Shown: positions 25,682-35,700 of the stretch, piece by piece
How positions within the stretch are numbered: position 1 is the stretch's first letter
Layout: every line of letters starts with the position of its first letter
Source of the DNA: Ardenticatenaceae bacterium
Lineage (GTDB): Bacteria > Chloroflexota > Anaerolineae > Promineifilales > Promineifilaceae
Direction of reading: 5' to 3'
Assembly: GCA_011525915.1 (NCBI GenBank)
Contig: WYBM01000058.1
Span: forward strand, 62,001 to 126,000
Length of the DNA: 64,000 nucleotides
Position numbers and translations under genes: made by a program
The notes under the pieces: model-generated
The model's input: only the letters and a program-made list of their open reading frames with translations
Told to the model about the DNA's origin: nothing
Databases searched by the model: none

Positions 25682-26635
25682 TTAAAAGTATGCGGCCAAC
25701 GCGGCCACGTCTGCATTGCCACCGGAGAGAATAACACCCACACGCTGGCCGGGGGCAGTGTAGTGGCCGGTGAAAAGGGGGGCCAGGGCCACGGCCGCGC
25801 TGGGTTCCACCACCAGTTTCAGGCGCTGCCAGAGGAATTTGAGGGTTTCAAGGATGGCGGTGTCATTAACGGCCGTCATGTCATGCACGTACTGCGTCAT
25901 CACCGCCAGGTTGCGTTCGCCAATAGCCCGGGTGCGCAGGCCGTCGGCCATGGTATTGGGCACGGCGTCCAGCGTGGTAATGCGTTTTTCGCGCCAGGAA
26001 CAGCCGGCATCATCACCAGCGGCCGGTTCCACCCCCACCACCCGGCAGCCAGCCCCCTGCTGCGCCGCTGCCAGCGCACAACCGCTGATCAACCCCCCGC
26101 CGCCCACCGGCACAAAGAGTAAATCCAGGTCACCTGCTTCAATAAACAGTTCCAGTGCGGCCGTGCCCTGCCCGGCGATGATGTCCCAATTGTCAAACGG
26201 GTGAATGAGGGTGTACCCATAGGTGGCCATTAACTCGGCACACACTTTATCCCGATCAAAGGCCGGGCAGGTGACAATGTGTGCACCGTAGCCGGCGGTA
26301 GCCGCCTTTTTGATGGCCGGGGCATCTTCGGGCATCACGATGGTGGCTTGGACGCCAAGGAGTTGTGCTGCCAGCGCCAGCCCTTGGGCGTGGTTGCCGC
26401 TGGAATGAGTGACCACACCAGCCGCTTTTTGCGCCGCGCTCAGCTGGCTAACGGCATGGTATGCGCCGCGGAACTTAAATGCCCCCACACGTTGGAAATT
26501 TTCACACTTCAAGTAGATTTCTCGCCCGGTCAACTGGTTAAGTGTGCGGGAGGTCATCACCGGTGTGTGGTTGGCAATGCCTTGGATACGTTGGGCCGCC
26601 AGGGTTACGGCCGCGGGGTCTATCTGTTTTACCAT
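25682..26635 (-). CDS. PLP-dependent threonine/serine dehydratase (or serine racemase) family
   Basis: A 317-residue fold-type II PLP enzyme. The PLP lysine lies in GAFKFRGAYHAV, the substrate-binding block is THSSGNHAQGLALAA, the phosphate-binding glycine loop is PVGGGGLISG, and the C-terminal block is VILSGGN. It lacks the C-terminal ACT regulatory domain of biosynthetic IlvA, so it resembles catabolic TdcB or serine/threo-3-hydroxyaspartate dehydratases. These convert L-threonine or L-serine to 2-oxobutanoate or pyruvate plus ammonia. It is the middle of a tight minus-strand run of metabolic genes. Confidence 0.87.
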   Translation of the reverse strand: MVKQIDPAAVTLAAQRIQGIANHTPVMTSRTLNQLTGREIYLKCENFQRVGAFKFRGAYHAVSQLSAAQKAAGVVTHSSGNHAQGLALAAQLLGVQATIVMPEDAPAIKKAATAGYGAHIVTCPAFDRDKVCAELMATYGYTLIHPFDNWDIIAGQGTAALELFIEAGDLDLLFVPVGGGGLISGCALAAAQQGAGCRVVGVEPAAGDDAGCSWREKRITTLDAVPNTMADGLRTRAIGERNLAVMTQYVHDMTAVNDTAILETLKFLWQRLKLVVEPSAAVALAPLFTGHYTAPGQRVGVILSGGNADVAALAAYF

Positions 26636-26661
26636 CGCTGCGTTTAAGGACCACCTGGCCC

Positions 26662-27510
26662 TTAAAATCCCATGTCCTTTTTCATTTCAATGCGGCGGAA
26701 TGAATCAAAGTAGCCTATACGCTGGAAGCCATGCCAGATGCCGCCGTCACAAAAATTTTCGGCGATGGCGTCTTGACGCTTGTGCAGTTGATGCATGATG
26801 CTCAGCACTGACTCGGTCACTTCTGCTTCGTCACCTACCGTCACTTCGACAATAATGCGGGTGAGCTGCAGCAGCCCGGCATGGTAAGTTACCCAGCCGC
26901 GTCCACCATTTTCCAGCTCTACCAGCAGTGCCGACAGGTTACGCACGTTTTGGAATGTTTCGGTTTCATTCAGCCAGTTTGGCCGCTCTTTGCGGTGAGA
27001 AAGCAGGACAACGGCATCTTCATGGTTAAGCGCCGTCACGCGCTTGATACGGTCTAATGCCTGCTGATTGAGTTCAGGGTTAGGCGGGCGCCGGGCGACG
27101 ATCAACTCGCGAATGTCCCGGAAGCCAAACTTCCAAAACAGTTGATGTGCCGGTGAATTCCCCTTAATGACTTCCAGCCAGACCGTAGGCAGTTTCATCT
27201 CTTCTGCGGCGGCTAACAAGCCAGTCATCAGGGCGGAGCCGGTACCCAGACGGCGGCCGTAAGGCAATACACCCAGGCGGGTGATCCACCCTCTTTCTGG
27301 CCGAACCCCCAACATGCCTAAGCCTAAAATCAGTTCTGTTTCCGCATCATATACCACACAAGATCGGGAAATATCCACATTATAAACCCGTGTGTATTCC
27401 TGAAAACGGGCCACGTTCATAGGCATGGGCACCAGATAATCCATACGTGTCTGGTTATAAGCATCGGTAAGGTCTTCAGGGGAGAACCGATCTGCTGATA
27501 GAAGTTCCAT
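26662..27510 (-). CDS. GNAT-family N-acetyltransferase-like protein
   Basis: A 282-residue protein. The first ~150 residues are a GNAT domain: LGVLPYGRRLGTGSALMTGLL matches the acetyl-CoA pyrophosphate-binding motif, and SPAHQLFWKFGFRDIREL is motif B. The C-terminal 130 residues form a second region with alternating strands and helices that may be a degenerate second GNAT fold. The substrate is unknown. No Shine-Dalgarno is obvious before the ATG. It sits 26 bp upstream of the dehydratase gene and is probably co-transcribed with it. Confidence 0.75.
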   Translation of the reverse strand: MELLSADRFSPEDLTDAYNQTRMDYLVPMPMNVARFQEYTRVYNVDISRSCVVYDAETELILGLGMLGVRPERGWITRLGVLPYGRRLGTGSALMTGLLAAAEEMKLPTVWLEVIKGNSPAHQLFWKFGFRDIRELIVARRPPNPELNQQALDRIKRVTALNHEDAVVLLSHRKERPNWLNETETFQNVRNLSALLVELENGGRGWVTYHAGLLQLTRIIVEVTVGDEAEVTESVLSIMHQLHKRQDAIAENFCDGGIWHGFQRIGYFDSFRRIEMKKDMGF

Positions 27511-27552
27511 GTGGCGTTGGGTCAGTGTGAATTCAATAATCGAGATATCAGG

Positions 27553-27927
27553 TTACGTTAGTTTTTTTTCCAGATAGGACGCTACTTGCGCCGGAAATGC
27601 ACGGATGTCAATGGGTTTGGTGATACAGCCATTACACCCATACCGCTGTGCTATCTCCATTGCTTTTTCTGGTGGCCAGGCAGTTACGGCCACAATCGGA
27701 ATGTCTTTCATATCTGGAATCTGGCGTAAAAGTGTGACGACAGTTTGTCCATCCACATCTGGCAGTCCCATATCTACTAGAATCAGGTCTGGCTTTTCTT
27801 CAATAGCCATACTGACACCTGTTTCCCCATCAAAGGCATGGAGCAGGTGATAGTTATAGGGAGCCAGCACACGCTCCACCAGAATTTTGTTGGCGTGGTT
27901 GTCCTCAATTTGCAGGATTGTCGGCAT
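27553..27927 (-). CDS. Single-domain response regulator (CheY-like)
   Basis: A 124-residue receiver domain without an output domain. The phosphoacceptor Asp is in LILVDMGLPDVDG, the acidic pair is in IEDNHAN, Thr is in AVTAW and Lys in TKPIDI, so all key residues are present. I chose the ATG at 27927, with AAAGGGG just upstream; a GTG at 27933 is possible. It probably receives phosphate from one of the hybrid histidine kinases encoded at 30536 and 32718 and acts by protein contact. Confidence 0.9.
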   Translation of the reverse strand: MPTILQIEDNHANKILVERVLAPYNYHLLHAFDGETGVSMAIEEKPDLILVDMGLPDVDGQTVVTLLRQIPDMKDIPIVAVTAWPPEKAMEIAQRYGCNGCITKPIDIRAFPAQVASYLEKKLT

Positions 27928-27963
27928 GATCACCCCTTTCCGGGCACAAAGACCGGTGGTGTG

Positions 27964-28218
27964 TTAGGCTGCCGGAGGTGGCACGGGGAGTTGGTCAACA
28001 GGTGTATCTTTCCACCGCTCCCCTTCTTCGATCAGCATAACGGGAATACCATCACGAATAGGATATTTCATGTTTGTGTCTGCACATACCAGCCAGCAAT
28101 TGTGGATTAATTCAAGCCGGCCGGGGTCTTCACCGAATTGGTCAGACTGTACGGCGACCGGGCAGCGCAAAATTTCTAATAATTCCGGGCTGATAGGCGT
28201 CTCTTGCATAGTAGTCAT
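27964..28218 (-). CDS. Trm112/YcaR-like small protein
   Basis: An 84-residue protein. LLEILRCPVAV and MKYPIRDGIPVML are the typical beginning and end of the Trm112p/UPF0434 family, small zinc-ribbon proteins that can act as partners of methyltransferases. One cysteine of the usual CPxC pair is missing here (CPVA), so zinc binding is doubtful. AAGGAG precedes the chosen ATG at 28218. The ending is Pro-rich. It lies between the CheY-like gene and the ATPase-SUMF1 fusion on the same strand. Confidence 0.75.
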   Translation of the reverse strand: MTTMQETPISPELLEILRCPVAVQSDQFGEDPGRLELIHNCWLVCADTNMKYPIRDGIPVMLIEEGERWKDTPVDQLPVPPPAA

Positions 28219-28292
28219 AGAACTCCTTACCATGATTGATTAAGTGTAAACGGCTGCAAGAAGGATAATACGGCCGTCACAATGTGACAAGT

Positions 28293-30419
28293 TTATGGTT
28301 CATAGACACAGCGGAAACCCACCGTCGAACTAAAAAAGGTGGGGTCCAGCTGGCTGCGATTGGCCGCTCGAATGCGGTCTTTCTGGTTGTTGTTGGGCCA
28401 GGCTCCCCCTCGAATGCTCTTGGTAAGGCCAGTTTCCGGGCCGATGGGGTTTGTTACCGTACCTGCGGCGCTGCTTTCTGTGTAGTAATTCTCATCATAC
28501 CAGTCTGATACCCATTCCCACATGCTGCCGGCCATGCCATAGACGCCAAAAGGGCTGGCCCCTCTGGGCAAAGCATCTACTGGCAGCAGATCGTTAAAAG
28601 TGTCACTCTGGTAGACGGCTTTTTCTTTATTAGGTGGCTCGTTACCCCAGGGGTAGATACGGCCGTCTGTTCCTCGTGCGGCATATTCCCACTCCGCTTC
28701 GGTGGGCAGCCGGCCGCCCACTGCCTGGCAATAGAAGTTTGCCCCATACCAACTGATGTGGTTTATGGGATAATCGGCAAAGCCGGTGAGCGCATAATAT
28801 TGTACAGTGCCATCGCCCAAGTCTTCCTCAATAAGGTAGGTAGTGTAACCAACGATGTCACGCGGATGGGCGCAGTCATAACCGTCACATTTTTCCAGAT
28901 AGCCGCCCAGCCGGTTCAGCAGGGCGGCATATTGGGCCACGCTGATTTCATACTGGTCTATATAAAAGGTATCCAGGGTAACTTCATGCTGCGGCCTTTC
29001 GTCAGGTGCAGCCGGGAAGTCATTGTCACCTGACCCCATCTTAAACGTTCCAGCCGGGATCAGGATCATAGGCATATTATCCTGGGCGCGCACAAAAGAG
29101 TCAGGCAGGACGCTGGGGGCGGGCGTGGGGGTGATGGTAGGCGTGTTGGTCGGTGTGGGGGTCAGGGTGGGTGTTGGTGTTTGTGTGGGTGTGGGTACGG
29201 CCGTCTGTGTGTGTGTTGGTTGGGGCGTAGGCGATTCGACAATGGTGACTACCTGGATAATGGGCTGGGTTGTGGGTACGGCCGTTGTTGGCGGTGCGCC
29301 CATGACCCCTAAACTCGCTAACTGCACCGGCCAACTTTGCCCTGTCAGCCTGGGAACGCCTATGGTAATACCTCCGGTTATCAACAGCAAGAGTATCATC
29401 AACAGAAACGGCCACTGCTGCCAGATAGCGGGCCGGGTAGTGCGTTGGACCATCTGGATGGCTTTGCCCTTGGGGCTAAGGTGGAATGCTGGTTGTTCCG
29501 GGGTAGACAGATGGGTGTGATAATATCCTGACTCCACAATCGTCCGCTGGACGGCTTTAACGTCGGCCACCGTTACAAAATTTAGCTTAAGTTGCTGCCG
29601 ACGTTCATACAATTTCTGGCAAATAAGCTGGGTTTCATAGGGATGGTTTTGGCTTAAACTGGCAATGTATTCGGCCACGTTCTTAAAAATGGTGAAATTC
29701 ATCGGCTGGCGTACCAGGCCTATGGCCTCTTCTGGCTCCAAAGGGCCTACATCATAAAGCTGTGCCTGACTAAAGAAGTGTTTGATGGTTTCTGGGGGCG
29801 AGACAGTGGTTACCTCCCAGACAAACAGGCAAGCAGCCATGTGGTTCTTATAGATGGCCTGGTGCAGCATCAGCAGCGTGTCATCTTTAAGTGCCCTGGT
29901 CTCAATATGGGGGGCTAAAGCATTAAGATTATCAAACAGGAAGAGAGGTTTGCTGCTGGGGCGTGGGCTGTTTAAGGAAGAAAGCGCTTCATTGAGGGCT
30001 ACCGTGCTCGGCAGCACTACCTGTTCCCTGAAGGCCCGGAAAGGGTCAGCTATAAAGGCTGTATGGTTAAGCGGTGGCAGTTCTATTTGTGACTTTTGCA
30101 GCTGCCGCCCGGCTGTTTGGGCTACGCCCCATAAAAAGGTGCTTAAGCTGTCCAGGGCCATGGCCTGGAGATCAATATAAACGGCCGTGTAAGGCGGCTG
30201 TAACCGCCCGGCTTCAATCTGCTTCAGGATAGAGGTCTTGCCAATATGGTGGGGGCCGCGCAAGATGACCGGGTAGTCAGGCCCCTGCTCTGGCATGGCT
30301 TGCAGCAAGGCGGCCTTGATCCAGGTAAAGAGGGCATCACGGCCGTAAAAGGGGCGATCTTTTCCAGCTGGTTCGGCTACACTATACGGGTTTGCTGCGG
30401 GCAGTTGGTTAGCAAGCAT
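28293..30419 (-). CDS. ATPase - membrane helix - SUMF1 (FGE-sulfatase-like) fusion protein
   Basis: 708 residues. The N-terminal part is a P-loop ATPase of the STAND/AAA type, with YGRDALFTWIK and Walker A GPHHIGKTS near residue 59, and FLFDNLNAL as a Walker B-like strand. A single membrane helix lies around 355 (FLLMILLLLITGGITIG), then a Thr/Pro-rich linker. The C-terminal ~240 residues are a SUMF1 domain (MILIPAGTFKMGS, RLPTEAEWEYAARG, YPWGNE, GMAGSMWEWVSDW, VGFRC). The cysteine pair used by formylglycine-generating enzyme is not present in the RGGAWPNNNQ region, so it is probably not a sulfatase activator. An outside sensor or binding domain coupled to an inside ATPase is plausible. Confidence 0.8.
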   Translation of the reverse strand: MLANQLPAANPYSVAEPAGKDRPFYGRDALFTWIKAALLQAMPEQGPDYPVILRGPHHIGKTSILKQIEAGRLQPPYTAVYIDLQAMALDSLSTFLWGVAQTAGRQLQKSQIELPPLNHTAFIADPFRAFREQVVLPSTVALNEALSSLNSPRPSSKPLFLFDNLNALAPHIETRALKDDTLLMLHQAIYKNHMAACLFVWEVTTVSPPETIKHFFSQAQLYDVGPLEPEEAIGLVRQPMNFTIFKNVAEYIASLSQNHPYETQLICQKLYERRQQLKLNFVTVADVKAVQRTIVESGYYHTHLSTPEQPAFHLSPKGKAIQMVQRTTRPAIWQQWPFLLMILLLLITGGITIGVPRLTGQSWPVQLASLGVMGAPPTTAVPTTQPIIQVVTIVESPTPQPTHTQTAVPTPTQTPTPTLTPTPTNTPTITPTPAPSVLPDSFVRAQDNMPMILIPAGTFKMGSGDNDFPAAPDERPQHEVTLDTFYIDQYEISVAQYAALLNRLGGYLEKCDGYDCAHPRDIVGYTTYLIEEDLGDGTVQYYALTGFADYPINHISWYGANFYCQAVGGRLPTEAEWEYAARGTDGRIYPWGNEPPNKEKAVYQSDTFNDLLPVDALPRGASPFGVYGMAGSMWEWVSDWYDENYYTESSAAGTVTNPIGPETGLTKSIRGGAWPNNNQKDRIRAANRSQLDPTFFSSTVGFRCVYEP

Positions 30420-30535
30420 GTAACAAATGTATCATCAAATTTTGTCTCAAGCTATAGGGTGATGGGGGGATAGTTGGTGTTCCGAACCTGATGATCTGCT
30501 GGTGCCCCCTCTGGCAAGCAGTGACAGATGGCAAC

Positions 30536-32587
30536 TTATGGTTGTTGGGTGGCGAGTACCGGGTACTCTGCCTGTAAGGCGACCAGTACCCGCGAATATT
30601 CGACCATGGCCTGGTTTACTCTTTGGCCCAAGTGTTTGTCTTGATTCTCAGCTAATGTCTCGATGTCACGGAAAAGGGTTGCCAGGGAAACCATGCCCAT
30701 CGTGGCGCAGCTGCCTTTCAAAGAATGGGCCATTTGCCAGGCCATTTCCATATCATGATCGTTCACGGCCGTTTGCAACCTGGCCAACAAGGTGTCACTT
30801 TCTGCCTGGAAGATGGCGAGAAGTTCTACCAGGTGGGCTTCACCGTAATTTATTGCGCGCGCCAGCACCTTACGGTCAACCGGCCAGGGAGGGGGCGCCG
30901 CTGCTGTCTGGCCGGTTGGGCAGCGGCACAACGCCGTAATGAGCGCCTCTGCCTGCACCGGTTTGCTCAGGTAATCATTCAGACCTTCGGCCAGGTAACT
31001 TTCCCGACTTTCGTGCAAAATATCGGCGGTGACCGCAATGATCCAGGGTTGTTCGTTTTCAGGCAGGGTTGTGCGAATGGTATGCGTTGCCGTACGGCCG
31101 TCCATTTCAGGCATGAGCAGGTCCATCATAATCACATCATAAGGCTGCTGACGTAAGGCATCCAGCACTTCCAGACCATTTGTGGCCACATCTGGCCTGT
31201 ACCCCAGGTGTTCCAGCATCCACATCATCACCTTCTGGTTGGTTACGTTATCTTCAGCCACCAAAATGCGCAGGGGCAGCTGCTGAGCCATCTCAGGATC
31301 AAACTGGCGTACGCGTTCCAGCGTTTGGGTGGCTGGTGCTGGCTGTTCGGTTATAGGACTAGGGAGCGTGACGTGAAAGATCGCGCCCTGCCCACGTTGG
31401 CTCTCAGCCCAGATACGGCCGTCCATCAGTTCCACCAGCCGCTGGGAAATGGTCAGTCCTAGGCCAGTGCCCCCATAGTGGCGGTTATTATCAGCCCGGC
31501 CACGATGGAATGGTTGGAACAGCCATTCGGTGTAATCTGGGGGCAAGCCAATGCCGGTATCTTGCACGGCGATATGGATTTCATAGTGAGCTTCGTCCAG
31601 GTAACGGCCGTCTACCCGGACCTGTATCTCCCCTTCGTGTGTGAATTTGATGGCATTGCTGACAAGGTTGGTCAGCACCTGGCGCAGGCGTGTGCCATCA
31701 CCTATAAAGACCTGGGGCATATCAGGTATAAATTCTGTATATAAATGCAGATGTTTGTCACTGGCATTTGCCTGGAGTAAATGGACCACTTCCAAAACAG
31801 ATGATTGCAAGTGATACGGCCGTTGTTCCAACGTTAACTTACCTGCTTCAATTCTAGACAGGTCCAGGATGTCATTGAGAATGGCCAACAAGTTATAACT
31901 GCTGCGCCGGGCAATTTCCACATACGTTTGCTGGTCGGTGGTCAGGTTTGTGTCTAGCAGCAGGCTGGTCAGGCCCACAATGGCGTTAAGAGGTGTGCGA
32001 ATTTCGTGGCTGGTGTTGGCCAGGAACTCCGTTTTGGCCTGATTGGCCGTCTCGGCTGCTTCTTTAGCGGCCAGCAGCGCAGTCTCGGCCTTTTTACGCC
32101 TGGTAATATCGCGGGCTATAGCAATAAAGTGACGCTGCCCCTGCACCATCATCTGGCTGATGGTAAATGTTGCCGGAAACAAAGTGCCATCACAACGCTG
32201 CCCCACAATCTCATTAGAAATACTAACGATGTCTGCCCGGCCATCATGTTTGCTGGTTTGCAAAGCCAGGGCATCTTCTTCAATTTGGTGATAATGGGGC
32301 GTGGGCAGCAGCAGTTCCAGACGTCGTCCCCTAATATCGGCGGCAGTGTAGCCAAACATTTGCTCAGCGGCCCGGTTAAACCATTCGATACGGCCGTCTT
32401 TATCAAACGTCATAATGGCGTCAGCAACGTTATCCAACACGGCCTGTAACCGGTCTTGTTCAGCGGCACGTTGGGTATAAGCGTGGCTTAATGCCGTCAA
32501 CAACGCCTGCCACTGTGTTTGATCAGGTATCTGATCGGGCATCAGACCAAACTGAGCAAGTTGTGCCTCCAATAAAGGATGAAACAT
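30536..32587 (-). CDS. PAS - hybrid histidine kinase - receiver - Hpt protein
   Basis: 683 residues, no membrane segment. A PAS domain lies at about 45-165 (LDNVADAIMTFDKDGRIEWF). The HisKA phosphoacceptor is in NTSHEIRTPLNA near residue 196, the HATPase motifs are NLVSNAIKFT, DTGIGLP and GGTGLGLTIS. A receiver follows with ILVAEDN, MMDLLMPEMDG and SKP. A C-terminal Hpt domain has its His in AHSLKGSCATMG. All phosphotransfer residues are present, so a full internal phosphorelay is likely. GAGG precedes the ATG at 32587. The free receiver at 27553 is a plausible target. Confidence 0.92.
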   Translation of the reverse strand: MFHPLLEAQLAQFGLMPDQIPDQTQWQALLTALSHAYTQRAAEQDRLQAVLDNVADAIMTFDKDGRIEWFNRAAEQMFGYTAADIRGRRLELLLPTPHYHQIEEDALALQTSKHDGRADIVSISNEIVGQRCDGTLFPATFTISQMMVQGQRHFIAIARDITRRKKAETALLAAKEAAETANQAKTEFLANTSHEIRTPLNAIVGLTSLLLDTNLTTDQQTYVEIARRSSYNLLAILNDILDLSRIEAGKLTLEQRPYHLQSSVLEVVHLLQANASDKHLHLYTEFIPDMPQVFIGDGTRLRQVLTNLVSNAIKFTHEGEIQVRVDGRYLDEAHYEIHIAVQDTGIGLPPDYTEWLFQPFHRGRADNNRHYGGTGLGLTISQRLVELMDGRIWAESQRGQGAIFHVTLPSPITEQPAPATQTLERVRQFDPEMAQQLPLRILVAEDNVTNQKVMMWMLEHLGYRPDVATNGLEVLDALRQQPYDVIMMDLLMPEMDGRTATHTIRTTLPENEQPWIIAVTADILHESRESYLAEGLNDYLSKPVQAEALITALCRCPTGQTAAAPPPWPVDRKVLARAINYGEAHLVELLAIFQAESDTLLARLQTAVNDHDMEMAWQMAHSLKGSCATMGMVSLATLFRDIETLAENQDKHLGQRVNQAMVEYSRVLVALQAEYPVLATQQP

Positions 32588-32717
32588 CAGTATGCCTCTT
32601 GGATCATATAGGGCCAGGAAAGCATGAAACTTCCCTTATTGTAGCGTGTAATCCTGGATACAATCATCCGCTTGAGAGTACTTGAGTACTAAGCAAAAAT
32701 GCTAAGGGATAATCTTA

Positions 32718-35700
32718 TTAGAAGGCGGGGTTGGCAACGGCCGTTAGCGTTTGTTTAATGCGCTTGTACTCCTTTACAATGTCTGCCACTTTGCTTTTTA
32801 CACCGGTTAGCTGCTGTTGTCTGGCCATCTGTTCAATTTCCTGGCATGGTTCAGATAAGGACAACAAGCCCATGCTGGCACAACTGCCTTTGAGTGTGTG
32901 GGCAGCATGGGCCAGGGTTTTACTGTCGCTCTCCTGGGCGGCCATAGACAGGTTGTCCAGTAACTCTCCGGCATCCTCCCAGAACATGGGCAGCAGCTCT
33001 TCAATGATTTGTATAGCATTGTTGCCGAGCATTTTTTTGATGGTGTTCATGTCTATGGGCCACTGGTCGGTGCGGTCATCTGAGGGAGGAGGTACGGCCG
33101 TGGGCAGTTGAAATAGGTCGGCTTGTTCATCTGGGAATATGCTGTCCAGTTTATTCGTTTGCACTTTCCGCGCCGGGCAACGATAGAGCGCACTGACCAG
33201 TTCTTCAACGCGAACGGGTTTGCTGACGTAATCATCCATGCCATGTGCCAGATACTTTTCACGGTCACCAGCCAGCGCATTGGCCGTCATGGCAATAATG
33301 TAGGGTTGTTTGTCCTCAGCCCAATCATACCGAATACATTGTGTCGCTTCTAACCCATCCATGCCGGGCATTTGCACGTCCATCAGGACAACATCGTAAT
33401 GCTGCCTTTGCAGCGCTTCCAGGCTTTCCAGGCCATTGCCGGCAACGTCGGCACGGTATCCCAGACGTTCCAGTATGCGTAAAGCGACCTTCTGGTTGAT
33501 GGCGTTATCTTCGGTGAGCAAAATACGTAAGGGATGTTTTTCACCCATTGTGGCATCAAACTGATTGGCGGTTTTAACGCGCTTCGCGACTTTATGATGT
33601 TTGGAGAACACGTGTACCAGCGTGTCGAACAGTGGCGATGATTTCACCGGTTTGTTCAGGTAAGCATCAAAAAGCTCAACGTTCTCTATTTCTCTCTGCC
33701 CCAGCGATGTCAGCAGAATAAGGGGCAGCTTTTGGTGGATAGCGCGTATATGTTTGGCCAGCATGGCGCCATCCATCACGGGCATTTGCATATCTAAAAT
33801 AGCCACATCGAAGATGGAGCCTTGCTTAAAAGCGGCCAGTACCTCCTCCCCTGAAGCAAAGGCCTGGGGGATCATTTGCCACGCTTCAGCCTGCCGCTGC
33901 AGAATCATGCGGTTGGTTTCGTTATCATCCACGATGAGCAGCCGACGCTCTTTTAAGTAATCCTGGCCTTCCGCGGGTGACTGGTCAGGCTGCTCGGCGA
34001 TTCGTCCCAAGGTTATGGTAAAATGGAAGGCGGAGCCTTTGCCATATTCGCTCTCTACCCACATCTCCCCGCCCATCAATTCGGCCAGACGTTTACTGAT
34101 AGCCAGCCCTAAACCGGTGCCGCCATATTCGCGGGTGGTAGAGGCGTCTACCTGGCTAAAGGAGCGAAACAGGCGGTTCATTCGGTCGGCAGGAATGCCA
34201 ATGCCGGTGTCTCTGACAGTCAGGTGGACTTCATAGAGGGTTTCGCTAAGGACACGGCCGTGGCTTAACACCACCACCTCACCCTGGTTGGTGAATTTAA
34301 CAGCATTATTTACAAGATTAACCAATATCTGGCGCAGGCGGGTGACATCCCCTTCAAAAAGAATGGGCATCGCTGGGTCTATATCGGCCACCAGATCCAG
34401 CCCTTTTCCGGCAGCGGCAGAAGCTACCAGGTCAAGCGCCTCTTCCACACATTCCTGAAGGTTAAAAGGCTGCTTTTCCAGTTCTAACCTGTCTGCTTCG
34501 ATCTTGGAAAAGTCTAAAATATCGTTGATAATGGCCAGCAGAGCATCGCCACTGCGCCGGGTTGTTTCTACGTAGTCATGCTGCTCTGGTGTCAGCGGCG
34601 TGTCTAACAGCAAACTGGTGAGGCCAATAATGGCATTAAGCGGCGTGCGGATTTCATGGCTCATGTTAGCCAGAAACTCAGACTTGGCCCGGTTAGCCGA
34701 TTCAGCTTCGCTTACTTGTTGGCGCAGCTTGTCTTTCAGACGAGTATTTTCCAGCGCCAGGGCTGCGTGTTCAGCATAGACTTTAACAATGCGCTGCGCC
34801 TGGGAATCAAAGGCGTTCATTTGTGGACTTTGCAAGTCCAAGACGCCAATGATCTTCTTTTGTGAATGCAGGGGTACAACCAACTCAGAACGGGTGCGCG
34901 TGTCACCCGTAAGGTAGCGTGAGTCTTTGGTGACATCTGGAGAGTAAACAATCTGGTTGGTGCGCACGGCCGCGGCAATAAGACCAGGCCCATTCAGGGG
35001 CAGTACTTCGGCCACGTTATGGGCATAAGAGCCATGGATAGCGAAGCGTTTCAGGTGGAATTTACTGAGGTCTACCGTTCGCTGGCCGCTGGGGTCCGGG
35101 GTAAAGGCTCTGTTCAACAGCAAGACACTACAATCAGCAAAATCAAATTCCTGCACAATGCTCGATGCAATCTGGTCGGTTAATTCATGGACATTACCAG
35201 GGTTTAACAATTGTGCAGATGCCCGATACAAAGCAGACAGTTCTTGCTCGGCCTGCCGCCGGGCGGTTAATTCGGTCTGGGCGGTGTTGTAGAGACGGGC
35301 ATTTTCCAGCGCCTGACTGGCTGCCGCGGCCACGCCCTGCGCCAATTTCACGTCTTGTTTGGTGAATTGGCGCGGTGTCATAGACTCCAGCCCAATGATA
35401 CCGATGACCTTTTGGCGAACGATAAGGGGGACCGCAAGCAGCGAGGCGGTACCCCGTGAAATAAGCGCATCTCGCATATCAACCAGCTGCATATCGGCCA
35501 GGATATTGGTCGCTATAAAGGGCTTCCCGCTGCGGATAATTTGGTTGGAAGAAGGGTCGTCTTGTACAGGGAAAACGAGGTTCAGGGCCGACGGCCGTTC
35601 TGGCTCCCGATATTCCGCGACCACCCGCAATCTTGTACGCGTGCTTTCCAGCAGAGCGGCCGTTACCTGCGGCAGGTTAAAAACTTTAGCCAGTTGCTCA

